Both the position numbers and the translations under genes were made by a program. A stretch of DNA of 34,288 bases from Butyrivibrio sp. NC2007 (lineage in GTDB: Bacteria > Bacillota > Clostridia > Lachnospirales > Lachnospiraceae): the NCBI RefSeq assembly GCF_000421405.1, contig NZ_ATWY01000025.1:1-34288 (forward strand), read 5' to 3'. The notes under the pieces are model-generated. The model was not told the origin of the DNA, made no database searches, and saw nothing but the letters and a program-made list of their open reading frames with translations. Positions 33,775 to 34,288 of this stretch are shown piece after piece. Numbering within the stretch: position 1 is the first letter of the stretch; the number at the start of each line of letters is the position of its first letter.

Positions 33775-33847
33775 TGGGGCCTACAGGGCTCGAACCTGTG
33801 ACCCTCTGCTTGTAAGGCAGATGCTCTCCCAGCTGAGCTAAGACCCC
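33775..33847 (-). tRNA. tRNA-Val (TAC)
   Basis: 73 bases: acceptor GGGGTCT/AGGCCCC (with a G–T pair), D-arm GCTCAGCTGGGAGAGC, anticodon loop CTTACAA reading TAC, T-loop GGTTCGAGCCC. Confidence 0.94.
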
Positions 33848-33872
33848 GGTCAAATTAAAATATGAAGTTGAG

Positions 33873-33946
33873 CGACCCGAAGGGGGTTCGAACCCCTGAC
33901 CTCCGCCGTGACAGGGCGGCGCTCTAACCAGCTGAGCCACCGGGCC
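33873..33946 (-). tRNA. tRNA-Asp (GTC)
   Basis: 74 bases: acceptor GGCCCGG/TCGGGTC with discriminator G, anticodon loop CTGTCAC reading GTC, T-loop GGTTCGAACCC. First tRNA after the 23S gene. Confidence 0.95.
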
Positions 33947-34014
33947 ATATTTCTTCGATTGTACCTTCAAAACCGAACACTGAAATCTCTTAGATCCGTC
34001 TCTAACCTTTGCTT

Positions 34015-34288
<274 letters not shown>

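Overview
The window looks like a chromosomal segment of a rumen- or gut-type member of the Lachnospiraceae (Butyrivibrio-like Bacillota). Supporting signs are the Gram-positive gene order yaaO–gmk–yaaR–holB–ricT–(methyltransferase)–rsmI, the YesM/YesN-type two-component pair beside a CUT1 sugar ABC transporter, strong AGGAGG-type ribosome-binding sites, and tRNAs without an encoded CCA. Species cannot be fixed from this sequence alone.

Layout. (1) 1–2.2 kb: an AT-rich cassette on the minus strand with unrecognised genes (a Cys-rich zinc-ribbon-like protein, a small soluble protein, a lipoprotein, and the first codons of one more gene) behind its own near-consensus promoter. (2) 2.2–6.2 kb: divergent housekeeping genes ftsH (-) and pyrG (+), whose promoters face each other. 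(3) 6.2–18.8 kb: a Gram-positive polysaccharide-utilisation locus. On the minus strand: lipoprotein sugar-binding protein, two permeases, heparinase II/III-like lyase, GH88 unsaturated uronyl hydrolase, DUF2264 protein and a discoidin-like protein. Diverging on the plus strand: a YesM-like histidine kinase and a YesN-like AraC response regulator. No transporter ATPase is encoded, and none of the enzymes has a signal peptide, so the logic is import of uronate-containing oligosaccharides followed by cytoplasmic cleavage. (4) 18.8–21.8 kb: an acyltransferase-3 membrane protein and ATP-dependent PEP carboxykinase. (5) 21.8–31.2 kb: one long, tightly packed minus-strand operon, HD protein–Orn/Lys/Arg decarboxylase–pyruvate kinase–guanylate kinase–yaaR–holB–ricT–tRNA1Val-type methyltransferase–rsmI–GH27 glycosidase. 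It resembles the Bacillus subtilis yaaO–rsmI neighbourhood, with guanylate kinase where tmk would be and pyk inserted. (6) 31.4–33.3 kb: an M3 oligoendopeptidase carrying a lipoprotein signal. (7) 33.3–34.3 kb: the end of an rRNA operon on the minus strand, 23S 3' end followed directly by tRNA-Asp, Val, Thr, Tyr, fMet and Phe, then a terminator, with no 5S gene between.

The most unusual structures are two near-identical ~80-bp perfect palindromes, one inside the PUL operon (13967–14051) and one at its regulatory end (18751–18831). They differ at two positions, each compensated in the opposite arm. A second unusual signal is the 9-mer AAAAGAGCT, which I counted by eye 15 times in the window, on both strands and in all reading frames.

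Real start codons differ from the longest open frames in several genes (pyrG, both permeases, the acyltransferase, the methyltransferase, the zinc-ribbon protein); the reasons are given per entry. All counts and coordinates were made by hand from the sequence.
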